NCBI GenBank assembly: GCA_020849795.1
Contig: JADZFR010000025.1
Coordinates: 17,439 to 81,438, forward strand
Reading direction: 5' to 3'
Length of the DNA stretch: 64,000 bases
Source of the DNA: Planctomycetota bacterium
Lineage (GTDB): Bacteria; Planctomycetota; UBA8742; UBA2392
The notes beneath the pieces are model-generated. The model was given only the letters and a program-made list of their open reading frames with translations, was not told where the DNA came from and ran no database searches. Shown piece after piece: positions 61,401-64,000 of the stretch. The position numbers and the translations under genes were made by a program. The number at the start of each line of letters is the position of its first letter. Positions within the stretch are counted from its first letter, which is position 1.

Positions 61401-61969
61401 TGTTCATCGTGCCGATCATTCTCGTCATCATTCTGCTGATCCTGTACCTGCACTTCCGCAAGTGGTCGTACACGCTGATCGTCTTCTCAGGCCTGCCCAT
61501 AAACCTCGCCGGCGGAGCACTGATGGTGCGCTACTGGCCCTGGGTACAGAGCCTGTTCACCGGCGAGGTGCAGGGGCCGCCGATTTACATCACGGTGGCG
61601 GTTATTGTCGGATTCCTGGTCCTTGCTGGCGTGGCCTTGAACGATGGCGTCGTGATCGGCACCTACATCGACCAGCTTCGCACGCGTAAACCACCGAAGA
61701 CCATCCAGGACGTGCGTGACGTGGTCATGGATGCGGGCACACGACGCATACGCCCGGCCTTTATGACCGTGCTTACCAGCATCATCGGCCTGCTGCCGAT
61801 TCTGTGGGCCACCGGTCGCGGCAGTGACGTCATGCAGCCGATGGCGCTGCCGATCTTCGGCGGGATGGTGATCAACCTGATTTCGATGTTCATGGTGCCG
61901 GTGATGATGAGCCGCTGGATCGAGTTCCGGCTGCGCGCCGAACTTAAGCCCGGCGCAAAGGGGAAGTAG
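58499..61969 (+). CDS. cusA: Heavy-metal RND efflux pump, CusA-like
   Basis: A 1,156-residue inner-membrane pump, somewhat longer than CusA (~1,047), mainly through a longer middle segment around residues 505-610. Heavy-metal RND signatures: NPKDAIPDISLNQVIVSTEW near the start, ALGQVYMYTV, GGIAIAIGDIADMAIIM (membrane Asp for proton relay), FMPPLDEGTLLFMPSLL, the periplasmic TRVVMLSSGIRSQIGLEIVG segment that in CusA carries a copper-binding Met, and GVALNDGVVIGTYI in the second half. It expels Cu(I)/Ag(I) through the outer-membrane duct with the CusB-like adaptor. The gene starts 14 nt after the adaptor stop. The metal could also be zinc or cobalt, but the copper neighbours argue for copper/silver. 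Confidence 0.95.
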   Translation: MIGKLIDLCLRMKFLVLVATAGVVVFGFQALLDNPKDAIPDISLNQVIVSTEWMGRSPQDVEDQVTYPLASALQAVPRVEDVRTMSGFGMSRVYLIFEDGVDIYWARARVLERMAVAQAGLPEGVTPTLGPDATALGQVYMYTVDGPYDLAELRTLQDYTLRYALLQVDGVAEVASIGGFVREYQVEVDPERLRAHDVMLDEVVAALKNSNLDVGAKAVENRGSEFLVRGVGFVKSLSDLEQTVVKNTGHVPVRLSDVARVQMGPEFRRGALADGHNERVGGIVTIRFGSNPQEVIGRVKTEIARLQPTLPKGVTIQPFYDRTELIEETLDTLRDTLVEEIIVTALIILIFLLHVRSALIVASTFPLAMLLGFIGMRVFGVSSNIMSLGGIAIAIGDIADMAIIMTETIYIGLLDDKGKSPRLEVVSRSAREVGGAIFTSVATTVISFVPVFALTGQSYKLFSPMAWTKTLTLSASLVLAICLVPVLCYMFIGGRKARELSPRQRRFGSTLKWVGALGMASLLAWIVIRADVYIETWLGLSSVFVALPVFLLTALSVLRIWNEPLTPIESNPVARALVGVYRPTLRHFLKRSRVLYLISGLGLLFGAMAAFGASTILWPVKAPIAALGGEPDRIRPIAALQEHYPGFGQEFMPPLDEGTLLFMPSLLSQASLSETLRVMEWQTQQIMTVPEVEYAIGKLGRAETALDPAPIGMIETVVLLKPKDQWRPGMDRQKLIAELRRVTGLKGAAPSWLQPIQTRVVMLSSGIRSQIGLEIVGDDANQLAELALALEPIVKSVEGAGDVVAMRTGGKPYVEYRLRRDRMQHYGLTVMMVQDTIEVALGGMSLTRTVEGRERYPVRLRYERDLRDRLEDLERILIATSSGAQVPITEVADIEYVIGPSEIRGANGRLTGYVTFNTVGIDETRLIGRVEERLKQAIDDKEVDWPAGYTFNWVGQYQEQQRTNQRLLFIVPIILVIILLILYLHFRKWSYTLIVFSGLPINLAGGALMVRYWPWVQSLFTGEVQGPPIYITVAVIVGFLVLAGVALNDGVVIGTYIDQLRTRKPPKTIQDVRDVVMDAGTRRIRPAFMTVLTSIIGLLPILWATGRGSDVMQPMALPIFGGMVINLISMFMVPVMMSRWIEFRLRAELKPGAKGK

Positions 61970-62149
61970 GCCTGCCGAGGCGCTCCTGCGCGACTTGCAT
62001 CGACAGTGGCGATGAGAAGCGAGTAGCGGGGAAGGCCGCCGAACGCCCGGCACGGCTGGAAAAGCCGCGAAAGTTCAGACTGCAGGCCAGGGCCGTGGCA
62101 AGAATGGGTGCAAGATTGGTGACGGTTTCTGGTGACTCAGGGGTTTCGT

Positions 62150-62200
62150 GAAAAAGACAAGCCGCCCGGACTCGGCTGAAAGCCTTACTCCAGGCGGCCT
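62150..62200 (-). terminator. Putative terminator of the original tRNA gene
   Basis: On the minus strand GCCGCC ... GGGCGGC encloses an inner GGCT-TTC-AGCC stem and is followed by CTTGTCTTTTTC, a T-rich tail. It lies just downstream of the tRNA 3' end on the same strand, as expected for a chromosomal tRNA terminator retained on the non-element side. Confidence 0.6.
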
Positions 62201-62206
62201 AGCGGT

Positions 62207-62251
62207 TGGTAGCGGGGGCTGGACTCGAACCAGCGACCTCACGGTTATGAG
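62207..62251 (-). other. tRNA-Met 3' fragment, candidate att site
   Basis: On the minus strand, CTCATAACC (anticodon loop with CAT) leads into GAGGTC and the T-arm GCTGG-TTCGAGT-CCAGC, then CCCCGCT-A-CCA. These are the 3' half and acceptor end of a tRNA-Met. The 5' half is missing: bases before the anticodon loop (TTCGAGA) cannot pair with the 3' anticodon stem (CCGTG), and no D-arm or 5' acceptor (AGCGGGG) appears. This is the classic att duplication left when an integrase element enters a tRNA gene; the intact copy should be to the right, outside the window. Confidence 0.85.
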
Positions 62252-62448
62252 TTCTCGAACTATCTTTTGACATCCGCCACCGACCGACCTAATCTGCCGC
62301 CGATGCTATGAAATGCGCTGTTGTAGCCGGAGTAGCGGTAATGTGCCAAGTCAGGGCGGCAGGGCGATTCTCGCGCTAGAACGACTTCTTGGGGGACACT
62401 ACGGGGGACACGGCTTGACACGTCAAGTGCACCCTGGAAGGGCGTCAG

Positions 62449-63762
62449 ATGGCTAGGAAACGGGATCGCAGGACCCACACCCAGCACCGCGGGGTCAAGC
62501 TGAAACAGATCAAGCGGACGGGAACTTGGGTTGCCAGGTTTGTTGACCCACGAACCGGACGGGAAACTCAGGTCAGCCTGAACCGCTTGGGCAAGTCCAA
62601 TCCCAAGGAGCGGAAAGACTGGTGCATCGATAAGGCGCAGGAGATTGCCGCCTACCGCGCCGCCAAGCTGACCGGAAAGACCGTCGAGACCAAGACGCCG
62701 ATCAAGCAGGCGTTTGATACGACGTTCGACATCGGCCAGAAGAAGTGGCGTACGAACACGATCGCCGTCTATGACCGGGCACGAAACCTGTTTGAGGAAT
62801 GGTGCAAGGGCGAAGGCATCAAGCACATCGAGGCCGTCAAGCCCATCCACCTGACCCAGTTTCACGACGCCCTGCTTTCGCAGGAGAAACTTCAGCCCAA
62901 GCGGGGCAAGGGGGAGAGGTTCAAGCGGGAATCCAAAGGCAAAGCGAGGTCACCCAGGACGATCAACACCATCCTGAACAGCACGAGGAGCCTGCTGAAC
63001 ATGATGCGCCGGCGGGACCTGCTGCCCGAGCTGAGCAGCGATGCCATCTTCGACCGGCTGGCATACCTTCCCGAAGACAGGTCGCTGCCCGAGTTTCTAA
63101 ACACTGGCCAGATCAAGGCGTTGCTGGAGGCGGCCGACCGGCATGATGCCAAGCTGACCGACGGGCAGGGCCACTACCATTACGCCATCGCACCGTTCAT
63201 TCGCGTCGTCTTGTTGACCGGCCTGAGACTGGCTGAGGCGCTGTCCCTGCGCTGGCGAGACGTGGATTTTGACGAGTGGGTCATCCGGTTACCGGAAAGC
63301 GCAGGAAAGGGTGGTCGCGGTCGCCTAATCACCTTGAAGGAGAGCCCGTCGGTACACGCGCTGCTTAGCGCCCGGAAAGCAGCAGCAGCCGAGCATGATC
63401 CATTCGTGTTCAGCCGCACGATCATCAAGAACAACAGGCTCCGGCATGACGCCCTGTCGAGGGAGACGGCCGAGAGCTGCAGGAAGAGGATAGGCACGAA
63501 GTTCAAGTTCCCGTTCAGCTGGCACACGCTGCGGAGGACGTGCGCTACGTTCCTTGTGTGCGCGCCAGGCATCTACGGCGCCGCCAGTGCATTCCTAGCC
63601 GCCCGGCGTTTAGGCCATAGCGTCACGGTCAGTGAACGGCTGTACGCCGGACAACTGACCAACATCCCGCCTGAATGCCGGACGTTGGAGCAGGCCATGC
63701 AGATAGCCGCCAAGCCAAAGCCCATCGACACCACGACGACCGACATATTCGTGAATGATTGA
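62449..63762 (+). CDS. Tyrosine-recombinase integrase
   Basis: A 437-residue site-specific recombinase. An N-terminal basic arm-binding segment (RKRDRRTHTQHRGVKLKQIK) is followed by a core-binding helical domain (~90-215). The catalytic domain holds Arg in LLTGLRLAEALSLRWRDVDF, HTLRRTCA (His-x-x-Arg), ARRLGHSVTVS (second His) and the nucleophile Tyr in SERLYAGQL. All needed residues are present, so it is probably active. It lies 200 bp from the tRNA-Met fragment, which would be its attachment site, and belongs to the integrated element that begins there and continues to the right. The base before the ATG region has only a weak Shine-Dalgarno (GGAAGGG). No excisionase is seen. Confidence 0.93.
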   Translation: MARKRDRRTHTQHRGVKLKQIKRTGTWVARFVDPRTGRETQVSLNRLGKSNPKERKDWCIDKAQEIAAYRAAKLTGKTVETKTPIKQAFDTTFDIGQKKWRTNTIAVYDRARNLFEEWCKGEGIKHIEAVKPIHLTQFHDALLSQEKLQPKRGKGERFKRESKGKARSPRTINTILNSTRSLLNMMRRRDLLPELSSDAIFDRLAYLPEDRSLPEFLNTGQIKALLEAADRHDAKLTDGQGHYHYAIAPFIRVVLLTGLRLAEALSLRWRDVDFDEWVIRLPESAGKGGRGRLITLKESPSVHALLSARKAAAAEHDPFVFSRTIIKNNRLRHDALSRETAESCRKRIGTKFKFPFSWHTLRRTCATFLVCAPGIYGAASAFLAARRLGHSVTVSERLYAGQLTNIPPECRTLEQAMQIAAKPKPIDTTTTDIFVND

Positions 63763-63798
63763 CGGCAGCGAGGCAGGGCGTAAACTTGGACGAAAAGA

Positions 63799-63821
63799 GG
63801 GTGCCCTTCGGGGCGTCCTTT
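63799..63821 (+). terminator. Terminator after integrase
   Basis: GGGTGCCC-TTCG-GGGCGTCC-TTT forms an 8-bp stem (two G-U pairs) closed by a UUCG tetraloop, 37 nt after the integrase stop. Confidence 0.8.
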
Positions 63822-63828
63822 GTGAGGA

Positions 63829-63857
63829 GCGGGCTTCCTGTGTGGGAGGCCCGTTCG
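63829..63857. terminator. Second hairpin downstream of integrase
   Basis: CGGGCTTCC-TGTGTG-GGAGGCCCG: about nine pairs including one G-U, just after the first terminator. It may act as a back-up terminator or as the terminator of a convergent gene outside the window. Confidence 0.55.
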
Positions 63858-63931
63858 CATTACCGGCCAAGTGTCTAATGGTCTGAGGTCCCAACTCTAA
63901 GTACCCACAGGGTCAGCCTTTACGACGGCTA

Positions 63932-64000
63932 TGAACCTAGAGGACACGCCACCAAATCCCAACGAGAAATGTGGGTTTGCGGGCGTGAACCTAGAGGACA
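63932..64000. repeat. Repeated 15-mer at 54-bp spacing at the right edge
   Basis: TGAACCTAGAGGACA occurs at 63932-63946 and again at 63986-64000, with the window ending inside or right after the second copy. Two copies at 54-bp spacing are seen; a longer series of tandem units could continue outside the window. No protein gene overlaps it. Confidence 0.6.

Larger units (their letters stand above)
61970..62448. other. Intergenic region holding the tRNA fragment and element boundary
   Basis: No protein gene is seen in this ~480-bp stretch. It carries the terminator-like hairpin on the minus strand at 62150-62200, the 3' tRNA fragment at 62207-62251, and ~200 bp upstream of the integrase that must hold the integrase promoter. 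Confidence 0.6.

Noticed and set aside
62207..62251. Complete tRNA-Met gene
   Set aside because: The acceptor and anticodon 5' partners are missing: the sequence before the anticodon loop (TTCGAGA) cannot pair with CCGTG, and no D-arm is found.

Overview
The window is GC-rich, densely coded bacterial chromosome. Shine-Dalgarno sites are clear (GGAGG, AAGGAG). UGA is used as an ordinary stop by many genes, so this is the standard code plus programmed recoding. An ECF sigma/FecR/DUF4175-like operon, a very large WD40 serine/threonine kinase, many secreted beta-structured proteins with Gly-rich/Cys/TM/Arg C-terminal tails, and a 5,380-residue Rhs protein suggest an environmental bacterium with a complex envelope. 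A planctomycete or other PVC-type lineage is my best guess, but no rRNA or ribosomal gene in the window can confirm it.

The main discovery is three selenoprotein genes within about 13 kb: 13723-14427, 19818-20975 and 25436-26416. Each encodes an exported thioredoxin-fold (TlpA/ResA-like) protein in which the first cysteine of the CxxC redox motif is an in-frame TGA (UGHC, UGPC, UGPC). Each TGA is followed at the spacing expected of a bacterial SECIS element by a 6-bp hairpin with a G at or next to the start of the apical loop. A standard gene caller would split each gene in two and lose the active site. The selenocysteine machinery (selA/B/C/D) is not in the window.

Layout. 1-1.6 kb (minus strand): two lipoproteins and a cupredoxin-like exported protein. 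1.8-11.4 kb: ECF sigma factor, FecR-like anti-sigma, DUF4175-like membrane protein, then two secreted coiled-coil Gln/Lys-rich proteins, ending in a strong terminator. 11.4-13.6 kb: phosphodiesterase-family protein and a lipoprotein. 13.7-15.9 kb: selenoprotein 1 overlapping a surface protein with an anchoring tail. 16-21 kb: FG-GAP repeat protein, class V aminotransferase fold enzyme, glyA and selenoprotein 2, closely spaced. 21-21.6 kb: IS1595-type transposase remnant. 21.6-25.2 kb: beta-helix surface protein converging on and overlapping an XRE-type regulator. 25.4-28.2 kb: selenoprotein 3 with a secreted glycosidase-like protein. 28.6-34.9 kb: giant HEPN-like/kinase/WD40 protein and a HEAT-repeat protein.

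35.1-52.1 kb is a polymorphic toxin locus: a 16-kb Rhs gene ending in a HINT pretoxin domain plus a 112-residue variable tip, a start/stop-overlapping candidate immunity gene, and a 97-bp duplicate of the HINT start downstream that looks like the scar of a tip exchange. 52.1-62 kb is a copper/silver resistance island: CopB-type P-type ATPase, divergent Cys-rich exported protein, TolC-like outer-membrane lipoprotein, double YHS protein, CusB-like adaptor with two heavy-metal-binding modules, and CusA-like RND pump. At 62.2 kb the 3' half of a tRNA-Met lies next to a tyrosine integrase, marking one end of an integrated element that continues past the right edge.
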